DNA from: Exiguobacterium sp. FSL W8-0210
Lineage (GTDB): Bacteria; Bacillota; Bacilli; Exiguobacteriales; Exiguobacteriaceae
DNA: 64,000 nucleotides
Assembly (NCBI RefSeq): GCF_038006045.1
Contig: NZ_JBBOUK010000001.1
Span: forward strand, 3,017,001 to 3,081,000
Direction: 5' to 3'
Shown: one piece after another, positions 45,848-54,334 of the stretch
Position numbering within the stretch: the first letter of the stretch is position 1
Layout of the letters: each line of letters opens with the position of its first letter
Program-made: the position numbers and the translations under genes
Notes under the pieces: generated by a model
Told to the model about the DNA's origin: nothing
The model's input: the letters and a program-made list of their open reading frames with translations, nothing else
Databases searched by the model: none

Positions 45848-47248
45848 ATGCAACATTCTATCGGAGTCATCGGGCTTGGCGTCATGGGACGCAACCTGGC
45901 ACTGAATATGGCGAGTCATCAAGAAGAAGTCGCCATCTATAACTACACACGTGATTTAACGGACGATCTCGTCGCACATGATGAGGGACTACCTCTTCAT
46001 CCGTACTATGACATTGAAGCATTCGTTCAATCACTCGCTCGCCCACGTAAAATCTTCATGATGGTCACGGCTGGTAGCGCGATTGATTCGGTCATCGAAT
46101 CGTTGCTTCCACATCTCGAAACAGGCGATATCATCATGGATGGTGGGAACTCTCACTTCCTCGATACAGAGCGTCGTTTCGACGAGTTACAACGCCACGG
46201 GATCGAATACATCGGCGTCGGTGTATCGGGTGGTGAAGTCGGTGCGCGGACCGGTCCTGCGATCATGCCGGGTGGATCGAAAGCAGCTTATGAACATGTC
46301 GCACCGATCTTGACGAAGATCGCTGCTCACGTCGAAGGAGATCCATGTTGTGTTTATATTGGTCCGAAAGGCGCTGGTCACTTCGTCAAAATGGTCCATA
46401 ACGGCATCGAGTATGCGGACATGCAACTGATTGCTGAAGCGTATAGCTTCCTCCGTTTCCGTCTTGGACTCGACGTCACGGAAGTCGCGGACATCTTCGC
46501 TGAATGGAACGAAGGTGAACTGAAAAGTTACTTGATTGAGATCACAGCGGATATCCTCCGAAAAACGGATGACGAGACAGGGCAACCGTTGATTGATGTC
46601 ATTCTCGATCAAGCCGGTCAAAAAGGAACTGGAAAATGGACGAGCCTGCAAGCCATTGATAATGGGATCGCCTCTTCGATCATTACAGAAGCCCTGTTCG
46701 CGCGTTACCTTTCAGCTATCAAAGAAGAACGCGTCGCAGCGTCTGCTGTCCTAAAGGGACCAGAAGACTTGTCAACGCTTGAGCGAGACGCGTGGGTCGA
46801 ACGGATTCGTCAAGCGCTTTATATGGGGAAAGTTGCCGCATACGCGCAAGGCTTCACCCAGTACCGAACGTCGTCTGAGTTGTATGACTGGAACTTACGC
46901 CTCGAGGAGATCGCCTTGATCTTCCGTGGTGGATGTATCATCCGGGCCGACTTCTTGAACGTCATCAGTGAAGCATTCAAAAATGATGCGAACCTCTCGA
47001 ACTTGATGCTCGCCCCGTTCTTCGCTGAGAAAGTACAGGCGTATCAAGAATCGTTACGTCACGTCGTTTCCGAGGGTGCATTATCTGGTTTTGCACTCCC
47101 ATCTCTATCGACGTCACTGACGTATTACGATAGCTACCGGACAGCGAATTCGAATGCCAACATGTTGCAAGCACAACGCGATTATTTCGGTGCTCACACG
47201 TATGCTCGGACAGACCGCGAAGGGATCTTCCACACGGACTGGCAATAA
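45848..47248 (+). CDS. gntZ: 6-phosphogluconate dehydrogenase, decarboxylating
   Basis: 466 residues from ATG 45848 (AAAGGAG upstream); the frame is open from 45785 within gntP. NAD(P) motif GVIGLGVMGRNLALNMA, VTAGSAIDSVIESLLPHLETGDIIMDGGNSHF, and catalytic GAGHFVKMVHNGIEYADMQLIAEAY with Lys and Glu. It converts 6-phosphogluconate to ribulose-5-phosphate, CO2 and NAD(P)H. Last gene of gntRKPZ; a strong hairpin follows. Confidence 0.96.
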   Translation: MQHSIGVIGLGVMGRNLALNMASHQEEVAIYNYTRDLTDDLVAHDEGLPLHPYYDIEAFVQSLARPRKIFMMVTAGSAIDSVIESLLPHLETGDIIMDGGNSHFLDTERRFDELQRHGIEYIGVGVSGGEVGARTGPAIMPGGSKAAYEHVAPILTKIAAHVEGDPCCVYIGPKGAGHFVKMVHNGIEYADMQLIAEAYSFLRFRLGLDVTEVADIFAEWNEGELKSYLIEITADILRKTDDETGQPLIDVILDQAGQKGTGKWTSLQAIDNGIASSIITEALFARYLSAIKEERVAASAVLKGPEDLSTLERDAWVERIRQALYMGKVAAYAQGFTQYRTSSELYDWNLRLEEIALIFRGGCIIRADFLNVISEAFKNDANLSNLMLAPFFAEKVQAYQESLRHVVSEGALSGFALPSLSTSLTYYDSYRTANSNANMLQAQRDYFGAHTYARTDREGIFHTDWQ

Positions 47249-47259
47249 AGAATACAGCT

Positions 47260-47301
47260 CCCGACTCCTGTTTCATTTAGGAGTCGGGATTTCTTTTTTT
47301 G
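47260..47301 (+). terminator. Terminator of gntRKPZ
   Basis: Stem CCCGACTCCT / AGGAGTCGGG (47260-47288) and T-run. Confidence 0.92.
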
Positions 47302-47343
47302 TTCACACAATCTTTCCTGAAATAAGAAATTGCCGATTATACC

Positions 47344-47396
47344 TTGACAAAAGTGTTGGTCTATATGAAATTAGTATTAGATTAGAATTATTCTAG
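47344..47396 (+). promoter_or_regulatory. ahpC promoter region with PerR-like box
   Basis: TTGACA at 47344-47349; no -10 with standard spacing stands out. TTAGAATTATTCTAG at 47382-47396 is a near-palindrome matching 12 of 15 positions of the Per box TTATAATTATTATAA. Peroxide control of ahpCF by PerR is established in Bacillus. Confidence 0.6.
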
Positions 47397-47469
47397 TGTG
47401 ATAAATACAGATTCCTTGTATGCACTAGAACAGATTCTAAAAATAGAACCCTTGAGGAGGATTTTTATC

Positions 47470-48033
47470 ATGTCTTTAATCGGAAGTGAAGTAAAACCAT
47501 TCAGTGCATCAGCATTCCACAACGGAGAATTCGTTGACCTAACGGATGCCAACCTTCGCGGTAAATGGAGTGTCGTATGTTTCTACCCTGCAGACTTTAC
47601 ATTCGTTTGCCCGACAGAACTCGAAGATCTCCAAAACCAATACGCAACACTCAAAGCGCTTGACGTTGAAGTTTACTCTGTTTCAACAGATACGCATTTC
47701 ACACATAAAGCATGGCACGAAACGTCAGAAACAATCGGTAAAATCGAGTACGTCATGATCGGCGACCCATCACACGTCATCTCACGTAACTTCGAAGTCT
47801 TGAACGAACAAGATGGTCTTGCTGACCGCGGTACGTTCATCATCGACCCAGACGGCGTCATCCAAACAGTTGAGATCAACGCAGGCGGCATCGGTCGTGA
47901 TGCGAGCACGCTCGTCAACAAAATCAAAGCAGCACAATATGTACGTAACAATCCAGGCGAAGTCTGCCCAGCGAAATGGGAAGAAGGCTCTGCAACACTC
48001 ACACCAAGCCTTGACCTCGTCGGAAAAATTTAA
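47470..48033 (+). CDS. ahpC: Alkyl hydroperoxide reductase subunit C (peroxiredoxin)
   Basis: 187 residues from ATG 47470 (GAGGAGGA upstream). Typical 2-Cys peroxiredoxin: peroxidatic Cys in [14 protein letters not shown] and resolving Cys in [13 protein letters not shown]. It reduces H2O2 and organic peroxides in the cytosol and is re-reduced by AhpF, encoded 14 bp downstream. The codon usage looks optimised, as expected for an abundant protein. Confidence 0.97.
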   Translation: MSLIGSEVKPFSASAFHNGEFVDLTDANLRGKWSVVCFYPADFTFVCPTELEDLQNQYATLKALDVEVYSVSTDTHFTHKAWHETSETIGKIEYVMIGDPSHVISRNFEVLNEQDGLADRGTFIIDPDGVIQTVEINAGGIGRDASTLVNKIKAAQYVRNNPGEVCPAKWEEGSATLTPSLDLVGKI

Positions 48034-48047
48034 GGAGCGGATTCGCG

Positions 48048-49577
48048 ATGGCTTTAGCACCAGACATTAAAGCACAACTCGCGCAATACCTCGAGCTTCT
48101 CGAAGGCGATCTCGTCCTAGCGGTTAGCGCTGGGACAGACGCCGTCTCGCTTGAGATGAGCGCACTCGTCGAAGAGATCGCAAGCATGACACCACGCATC
48201 TCCGTCGAGCAGGCAAGCCTTCCCCGGACACCAAGTTTCACAGTCAACCGTGTCGGTGAGACAAGCGGCATCACGTTCGCGGGAATCCCACTCGGTCATG
48301 AGTTCACGTCCCTCGTTCTCGCACTGCTCCAAGTCAGCGGTCGAGCACCGAAGGTCGATGCGGACGTCATCAAGCAGATTCAAGGCATTCAAGAAACGTA
48401 CCACTTCGAGTCGTACATCAGCTTGAGCTGCCACAACTGCCCAGATGTCGTACAAGCATTGAACGTCATGAGCGTCCTCAACCCGAACATCAGTCACACG
48501 ATGATTGATGGCGCGGCATTTAAGGAAGAAGTCGAACAAAAAGAGATCATGGCTGTTCCGACGGTCTTCGTCAACGGCGAAGCGTTTGGTAACGGACGGA
48601 TGTCACTTGAAGAAATCTTGGCGAAGCTTGGCACAGGTGCCGATGCTTCTGATTTCGCTGATAAAGATCCATACGATGTCCTCGTCGTCGGTGGTGGTCC
48701 AGCTGGATCGAGTGCTGCCATCTATGCAGCCCGTAAAGGCATCCGGACAGGAATCGTCGCAGAACGCTTCGGTGGACAAGTCATGGATACGATGAGCATT
48801 GAGAACTTCATCAGCATGAAGTACACGGAAGGACCAAAACTCGTCGCAAGTCTTGAGGAGCACGTCAAGGAATATGGCATCGACGTCATGAACCTGCAAC
48901 GGGCAACGCGCCTTGAGAAGAAGGACCTCCTTGAGCTTGAGCTCGAGAACGGTGCCGTCTTGAAAACGAAGAGTTTGATCCTTTCAACAGGTGCACGCTG
49001 GCGTAACGTTGGTGTCCCAGGCGAACTCGAATTCAAGAACAAAGGCGTCGCCTACTGCCCACACTGTGATGGTCCGTTGTTCGAAGGAAAACGTGTCGCA
49101 GTCATCGGTGGCGGAAACTCAGGAATCGAAGCAGCCATCGATCTCGCAGGAATCGTCAAGCATGTCACAGTCCTTGAGTTCGCACCGGAATTAAAAGCAG
49201 ACGCTGTTCTTCAAGAACGCCTCGCTTCTCTTCCGAACGTCACGGTCGTCGTCAACGCACAGACGAAGGAAATCACAGGAACGGACAAAGTAAACGGTAT
49301 CACGTACATGGAGCGCGAAACGAACGTCGAGCGTCACATTGAGCTCGAAGGCGTCTTCGTCCAGATCGGTCTCGTACCGAACACGGACTGGCTCGGTGAA
49401 ACAGTGAACCGTAACAAGTTCGGTGAAGTCCAAGTCGATCGCCACGGCGCAACGAACGTACCAGGCGTTTTCGCTGCAGGAGACTGCACAGATAGCGCGT
49501 ATAAACAGATCATCATCTCGATGGGATCTGGTGCAACAGCTGCACTCGGTGCTTTCGATCACTTGATCCGGAATTAA
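48048..49577 (+). CDS. ahpF: Alkyl hydroperoxide reductase subunit F
   Basis: 509 residues, usual length. An N-terminal double-thioredoxin-fold domain with CxxC in SLSCHNCPDVVQ passes electrons to AhpC. The thioredoxin-reductase-like part follows: FAD motif VVGGGPAGSSAAIYAARKG, redox CPHCDGP, NAD motif AVIGGGNSGIEAAIDLAG, and GVFAAGDCTDSAYKQI. It oxidises NADH to reduce AhpC. RBS AAGGAG; operon with ahpC. Confidence 0.97.
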   Translation: MALAPDIKAQLAQYLELLEGDLVLAVSAGTDAVSLEMSALVEEIASMTPRISVEQASLPRTPSFTVNRVGETSGITFAGIPLGHEFTSLVLALLQVSGRAPKVDADVIKQIQGIQETYHFESYISLSCHNCPDVVQALNVMSVLNPNISHTMIDGAAFKEEVEQKEIMAVPTVFVNGEAFGNGRMSLEEILAKLGTGADASDFADKDPYDVLVVGGGPAGSSAAIYAARKGIRTGIVAERFGGQVMDTMSIENFISMKYTEGPKLVASLEEHVKEYGIDVMNLQRATRLEKKDLLELELENGAVLKTKSLILSTGARWRNVGVPGELEFKNKGVAYCPHCDGPLFEGKRVAVIGGGNSGIEAAIDLAGIVKHVTVLEFAPELKADAVLQERLASLPNVTVVVNAQTKEITGTDKVNGITYMERETNVERHIELEGVFVQIGLVPNTDWLGETVNRNKFGEVQVDRHGATNVPGVFAAGDCTDSAYKQIIISMGSGATAALGAFDHLIRN

Positions 49578-49581
49578 TGAA

Positions 49582-49615
49582 AAAGAGCGGAACTCAAACG
49601 AGTTTCGCTCTTTTT
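49582..49615 (+). terminator. Terminator of ahpCF
   Basis: Stem AGAGCGGAACT / AGTTTCGCTCT (one G-U pair) with T5. Confidence 0.88.
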
Positions 49616-49620
49616 CTGCC

Positions 49621-50190
49621 TCAATAGTAGATTTCACCGTACCATGAACAATGATATTCTTTCGTGATGTGATGTCTTGTTAAGATGCCTTGCTTCGCGT
49701 ATGTACCACTGACCGTTACGACCATCGTTTGCAAAGCATCGATTGGAGTACCGGAGAATCCGGTTTGCGTCCACTTTCCACCATCGATCGCAAGAGACGT
49801 CATCGAAAAGACATCGGATAATCGTTGGCGTTTACTCTGTTCCAAGAGTTCCGTCTCGAAATTTCCGATGATCCGGACATCGTTTCCACGTTCCGTACGT
49901 TCAAGCGTTCGTTCACTATCCCACTCTAAGCTCGTTTGGACACGTAGCGGCTTCAACCGTTCGAGTGCCCGTTCTTGAAAACGTTCCGGCGAAACCCAGT
50001 CCTCGTCTGCGAATTGATTTGCTGCAAGCAACGTGACGTCCGCATTTTCATGTGTCCGATTTATGTTTTCCACGATTTTTTCATATGCTGCGTAATAACG
50101 TTGGTGTTGTGTCGTCTGGTCCTTTGCCTCCGATGTGACTGATGACAATGAAGCGAATAAAAAAACAGCTGTCGCAATCTGATATTTCAC
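49621..50190 (-). CDS. Predicted secreted protein of unknown function
   Basis: 189 residues from GTG 50190, with GGAGGGG 7 nt upstream; longer versions of the frame lack an RBS. The product starts with KYQIATAVFLFASLSSVTSEAKDQ, a signal peptide with likely cleavage after SEA. No lipobox cysteine, so it is probably released or periplasm-facing. The mature part is polar, with a beta-rich C-terminal half (MVVTVSGTYAKQGILTRHHITKEYHCSWYGEIYY). Family not recognised. Convergent with ahpF. Confidence 0.6.
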   Translation of the reverse strand: MKYQIATAVFLFASLSSVTSEAKDQTTQHQRYYAAYEKIVENINRTHENADVTLLAANQFADEDWVSPERFQERALERLKPLRVQTSLEWDSERTLERTERGNDVRIIGNFETELLEQSKRQRLSDVFSMTSLAIDGGKWTQTGFSGTPIDALQTMVVTVSGTYAKQGILTRHHITKEYHCSWYGEIYY

Positions 50191-50392
50191 TGACTTCCCC
50201 TCCCTTTCGCTGTTCATTGTACGAAAAAAACGAGGAATAGATTCGAAAACGACAACCGTTTTATGGATTTTTTCATTCAAGAGTGTATCAATAGATCGTA
50301 CTCTTATGGAATTAAGAACAGATCAAGATTTGTATTCAAAACTGACCCCTATAAATAATTCAAAGTTGACACTTTTGACTAGTTCAGTCATC

Positions 50393-50423
50393 TGATAGAT
50401 TGAAGATATCTTAAAATCTATCA
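50393..50423 (+). promoter_or_regulatory. Inverted repeat in the leader of the ECF S gene
   Basis: Arms TGATAGATT (50393-50401) and AATCTATCA (50415-50423) enclose the palindrome AAGATATCTT (50403-50412). A TTGACA lies upstream at 50365-50370. Probably an operator; regulator unknown. Confidence 0.5.
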
Positions 50424-50440
50424 TAAAGAAGGTTAGCCAC

Positions 50441-50983
50441 ATGCAAAAAGCAGCACCGTATTCTAGCACTCGTACCCGCCAGCTCGTCATCACTGCGATG
50501 TCAATCGCACTTGTTCTTGTTGCGACACTATTCATCAATATCAAACTACCGATCGCTTCAAGCGGCGGTCTCGTTCATATGGGAACAGCGATGCTCTTTC
50601 TCATCGCGATTTTATTCGGTCCACGAACAGCACTGATTGCCGGAGCAATCGGTATGGGATTATTTGATCTGATCAGTGGATGGACACTCTGGGCTCCATT
50701 TACAATCGTAGCTCGAGGACTCCAAGGATATATTGTCGGGCGTATCGCCTGGTCTTCGCGATACAAAGGAGACAACCCTGGCTTAAATATTTTTGCAATG
50801 ATTGTTTCTGCTCCTGTCATGCTTGCTGTTTACTATGTTTGTGAAGGTATTCTTTACAGCAACTGGGTCGCACCAGTCGCTTCAATTCCAGGAAACATCA
50901 CACAAAACGTCGTCGGAATCCTCGTTGCGATTCCAGTCGGGATTGCACTGAAGAAAACGCGTTTCTTCCGTAACTTCCGCTAA
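50441..50983 (+). CDS. ECF transporter S component (substrate-binding membrane subunit)
   Basis: 180 residues, six membrane helices. The pattern GGLVHMGTAMLFLIAILFGPRTALIAGAIGMGLFDLISGWTLWAPFTIVARGLQGYIVGRI is typical of S components of energy-coupling-factor vitamin transporters. The shared EcfA/EcfT module is not in the window, as expected for group II systems. The vitamin cannot be told from sequence alone. RBS AGAAGG. Ends at a hairpin shared with mqo. Confidence 0.82.
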   Translation: MQKAAPYSSTRTRQLVITAMSIALVLVATLFINIKLPIASSGGLVHMGTAMLFLIAILFGPRTALIAGAIGMGLFDLISGWTLWAPFTIVARGLQGYIVGRIAWSSRYKGDNPGLNIFAMIVSAPVMLAVYYVCEGILYSNWVAPVASIPGNITQNVVGILVAIPVGIALKKTRFFRNFR

Positions 50984-50984
50984 A

Positions 50985-51027
50985 TCCAAAAAACCGTCCG
51001 GCTCCTCGTAGAGTCGGACGGTTTTCG
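50985..51027. terminator. Bidirectional terminator between ECF S gene and mqo
   Basis: Stem AAACCGTCCG / CGGACGGTTT (50991-51024) with A-run and T-run. Confidence 0.88.
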
Positions 51028-51028
51028 T

Positions 51029-52522
51029 TTAGCGAATCGGTTGACCTTGTTCGAGTTCGAGCGTTTTTGCTGTTTCGGCATGGATCTGTTCGAACAATTC
51101 CGGATGTTCAACGAGTGAGATCCCGTAAGACGGAATCATCTCCTTGATTTTTGCTTCCCACGTCGGTAGTTCGGACGGAAAACATTTCGCGAGTACTTCG
51201 AGCATGACCGGTACCGCTGTTGAGGCACCTGGAGACGCCCCGAGTAAGGCAGCGACAGATCCGTCGGCTGCACTGACGACTTCTGTTCCGAACTGGAGTG
51301 TCCCTTTTCCTTGTGGTGTATCCTTGATGACTTGGACACGTTGACCAGCGACGACGACATCCCAGTCTTCTGTCTTCGCATTCGGGATGAACTCTCGTAA
51401 TTCGTTCATCCGTTGTTCCGTCGACAAGAGGACTTGTTCGATCAGATACTTCGTCAATCCCATCTCTTTGGCTCCCGCAGCAAGCATCGTCAAGACGTTG
51501 TTCGGTTTAACGGACGCGATCAAATCAAGATTCGATCCTGTCTTAAGGAACTTCGGTGAGAAACCAGCAAACGGTCCGAAGAGAAGTGATTTCTTCCCAT
51601 CGATGTATCGTGTATCCAAGTGTGGTACTGACATCGGCGGTGCTCCGACTTTCGCTTTTCCGTAGACTTTCGCATGGTGCTGTTCGATGATCTCAGGATT
51701 TTTACAAACGAGGAATAAACCACTGACCGGGAAACCACCGATTTGCTTCGATTCCTCGATGCCTGTTTTTTGGAGCAACGGTAGACTACCGCCGCCACCT
51801 CCAATGAAGACGAACTGCGCCGTATGATGCTCGATCCGGTGATCGCGCTCATTCTTCACTTTGACTTCCCAACCCCCGTCAACACGCTTCAAATCCTCGA
51901 CACCATGCTGATAGTTGATCGCTACATCGTGTTGTGCGAGATATTCAAACAGGATTCGTGTCAACGCACCAAAGTTGACGTCCGTTCCTGAATCGATTTT
52001 TGTCGCAGCGATCGGCTCTGGTGACGTCCGACCGTTCATGATGAGTGGAATCCACTCGGCTAATTTCGCTGGATCCTCTGAATATTCCATTCCCGCAAAC
52101 AACGGATTCGCTGATAGCGCTTCCAATCGTTTTTTCAGGAATTCGACGTTTTCCGTTCCTTCAACCATACTCATATGTGGAATCGGCATGATGAATTCTT
52201 TCGGATTCGGCAAGACACCTTCCTTGACGAGATGCGACCAGAATTGACGTGACAGTTGGAACTGTTCGTTTACTTTGACCGCTTTACTGATATCGATCGA
52301 ACCATCGGCATTTTCCGTCGTATAGTTCAGTTCGCATAGTGCGGCGTGACCTGTTCCAGCATTGTTCCACTCGTTCGAGCTCTCTTCCCCGGCACTCGCG
52401 AGTTTCTCGAATACCTTGATGTTGATCTCAGGCGCGAGTTCTTTTAATAAGACCCCTAACGTCGCGCTCATGACTCCGGCACCAATTAAAATAACGTCTG
52501 TTTTTTTAGGCATACTGCTCAT
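51029..52522 (-). CDS. mqo: Malate:quinone oxidoreductase
   Basis: 497 residues, RBS GGAAGG. N-terminal FAD motif [63 protein letters not shown] and [19 protein letters not shown] are hallmark Mqo segments. A peripheral membrane flavoprotein that oxidises malate to oxaloacetate and passes electrons to the quinone pool, replacing or backing up NAD malate dehydrogenase. Monocistronic, with an inverted repeat near its promoter. Confidence 0.95.
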   Translation of the reverse strand: MSSMPKKTDVILIGAGVMSATLGVLLKELAPEINIKVFEKLASAGEESSNEWNNAGTGHAALCELNYTTENADGSIDISKAVKVNEQFQLSRQFWSHLVKEGVLPNPKEFIMPIPHMSMVEGTENVEFLKKRLEALSANPLFAGMEYSEDPAKLAEWIPLIMNGRTSPEPIAATKIDSGTDVNFGALTRILFEYLAQHDVAINYQHGVEDLKRVDGGWEVKVKNERDHRIEHHTAQFVFIGGGGGSLPLLQKTGIEESKQIGGFPVSGLFLVCKNPEIIEQHHAKVYGKAKVGAPPMSVPHLDTRYIDGKKSLLFGPFAGFSPKFLKTGSNLDLIASVKPNNVLTMLAAGAKEMGLTKYLIEQVLLSTEQRMNELREFIPNAKTEDWDVVVAGQRVQVIKDTPQGKGTLQFGTEVVSAADGSVAALLGASPGASTAVPVMLEVLAKCFPSELPTWEAKIKEMIPSYGISLVEHPELFEQIHAETAKTLELEQGQPIR

Positions 52523-52560
52523 GATATCCTTCCTATCCCCGTTGATATTATGGACTACCT

Positions 52561-52608
52561 GTCATGAAAAACTTCCCCCTCATGACGACAACTTACCTTT
52601 CCATTATA
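52561..52608 (-). promoter_or_regulatory. mqo promoter -10 and candidate operator
   Basis: Minus-strand TATAAT at 52608-52603. Downstream inverted repeat GTCATGA (52561-52567) / TCATGAC (52580-52586), 12-bp spacer, lies where a repressor would block the start of transcription. Regulator unknown. Confidence 0.45.
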
Positions 52609-52766
52609 ACCCTATCATAGCTTGCACAGAAAGGAACTTCTTTTACATTCAGAAATGTGTAAAAGCGACGATTCAGGTAAGAAGATGTTCGTCAGCCGGC
52701 ACACAATCAGGCATGACTTTGACGAAAAACGGTAATCATATAACGAAAGTAAAAGGAGGAACACTC

Positions 52767-54296
52767 ATGGCGACACGCTGGATATTCGGCAATCAATTGA
52801 ATCACGATCTCCCTTTATTGAAGGAAGCAAACAAACAAGACGACGTCATCCTGATGGTCGAAGCGACCTCGCGCTCCAAGTGGAAGACGTACCATAAACA
52901 AAAGCTCGTCCTCGTCTTCTCAGCGATGCGACATTTTGCGGAAGAACTGCGCGAAAAAGGCTTCACCGTCGATTACCGGGAAGCCGATTCGTTCGATCAG
53001 GCATTCCAGGCGCACCGGAAAGATCATGATCCGGATCATGTATTCTATACGGCGATCACGGACGAACCGATGCGAAAGGCGATGCACAAGTGGCAAGACG
53101 CTTTACCGAAGAAAATCAAGGTCGAGGTCTGTTCCGACGTACCGTTATTTTTACTGACACAGGAAGAAGCGGTCGAAGCAATCGGCGACAAGCCCTACAA
53201 GATGGACCGTTTTTATCGCAAACTGCGCAAGGAACGAAACGTTCTCATGAACGGCTCTAAACCGATCGGTGGAAAGTGGTCGTTTGACGCCGAGAACCGG
53301 AAACCGGCGAAGTCCGGGACGACGTTTCCCGATCCCGTTCAGTTTCGCCCTGATCGCATCACAAAGGATGTCATCGACAAGGTCGAACGTGATTTTTCCA
53401 ATCATCCGGGAGCACTTGATTCCTTTCATTGGCCGGTCACGCGAAAGGAAGCGACGCGGGCTCTCCATCGCTTCATCGAAGAACGACTCGAGACGTTCGG
53501 GACATATCAAGACGCTATGCTGACCGGCGAAGATACGTTATCGCATTCGCTCTTATCAGCAGCAATCAATCTCGGTCTATTGACACCGGAAGAGGTCATT
53601 CGTCAAGTCGAGGCAGCCCTTGAAGATCAAGATGCTCCGCTCAATGCGGTCGAAGGTTTCATTCGGCAAATCCTCGGCTGGCGCGAGTACATGCGTGCCG
53701 TCTACCTAGCCGAGATGCCGGACTATGCTTCCGTCAATGCGCTACGGCATGAAGCGGATCTACCCGACTTTTTTGGGACCGGGAAAACGAACATGAACTG
53801 TGTCGCTGAATCGTTACGTCCCGTCGTCGAACATGCGCATAATCACCATATCCAACGCTTGATGGTGCTCGGAAACTTCGCTAATCTGTTTGCGATCTCG
53901 CCGCAACAGACAGCAGACTGGTTCAATGAGATGTACATCGATGCCTACGATTGGGTCGTCTTACCGAACGTCCTCGGGATGGCGCTTCATGCCGATGGGG
54001 GAACGTTATCGACCAAACCGTACATTGCTTCGGCGAATTACATCCATAAGATGAGTGATTATTGCAAGGGATGTCCGTTCCATCAAAAGGACATGCTCGG
54101 AGAGGACGCTTGTCCGTTTAACGCCTTGTACTGGGACTTCATCGACCGGCACGAAAAACGCTTCTCTGATAATCCGCGGATGTCGATGATGTATCGGCAA
54201 TGGGGAAAACGCGATGCGGACAGCAAACGCGATATTCGAAAGAAAGCGAAAGCACTTCGGAAACAACTACAGGATGGCGCCTTCGATACACCATAA
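52767..54296 (+). CDS. FeS-type bacterial cryptochrome/photolyase (PhrB/CryB-like)
   Basis: 509 residues from ATG 52767, preceded by AAAGGAGGA; the open frame reaches back to 52362 antisense to mqo, which is spurious. N-terminal DUF3-type Rossmann domain (TRWIFGNQLNHDLPLL) and C-terminal FAD domain with ILGWREYMRAVYL and QRLMVLGNFANLFAISPQQTADWFNEMYIDAYDWVVLPNVLGMALHADGG. Cysteines in MNCVAES, DYCKGCPFH and EDACPFNALYW provide the four ligands of the [4Fe-4S] cluster. Known relatives repair (6-4) photoproducts by light. Monocistronic. Confidence 0.92.
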   Translation: MATRWIFGNQLNHDLPLLKEANKQDDVILMVEATSRSKWKTYHKQKLVLVFSAMRHFAEELREKGFTVDYREADSFDQAFQAHRKDHDPDHVFYTAITDEPMRKAMHKWQDALPKKIKVEVCSDVPLFLLTQEEAVEAIGDKPYKMDRFYRKLRKERNVLMNGSKPIGGKWSFDAENRKPAKSGTTFPDPVQFRPDRITKDVIDKVERDFSNHPGALDSFHWPVTRKEATRALHRFIEERLETFGTYQDAMLTGEDTLSHSLLSAAINLGLLTPEEVIRQVEAALEDQDAPLNAVEGFIRQILGWREYMRAVYLAEMPDYASVNALRHEADLPDFFGTGKTNMNCVAESLRPVVEHAHNHHIQRLMVLGNFANLFAISPQQTADWFNEMYIDAYDWVVLPNVLGMALHADGGTLSTKPYIASANYIHKMSDYCKGCPFHQKDMLGEDACPFNALYWDFIDRHEKRFSDNPRMSMMYRQWGKRDADSKRDIRKKAKALRKQLQDGAFDTP

Positions 54297-54334
54297 AAAC
54301 AAGCCGCTCGGATTAAATCCGAGCGGCTTGTTTT
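54294..54334. terminator. Bidirectional terminator after photolyase gene
   Basis: Stem ACAAGCCGCTCGGA / TCCGAGCGGCTTGT with A-run and T-run. Confidence 0.9.

Noticed and set aside
52362-52766. Long N-terminal extension of the photolyase
   Set aside because: Antisense to mqo and its promoter; a strong RBS and the normal N-terminus are at 52767.
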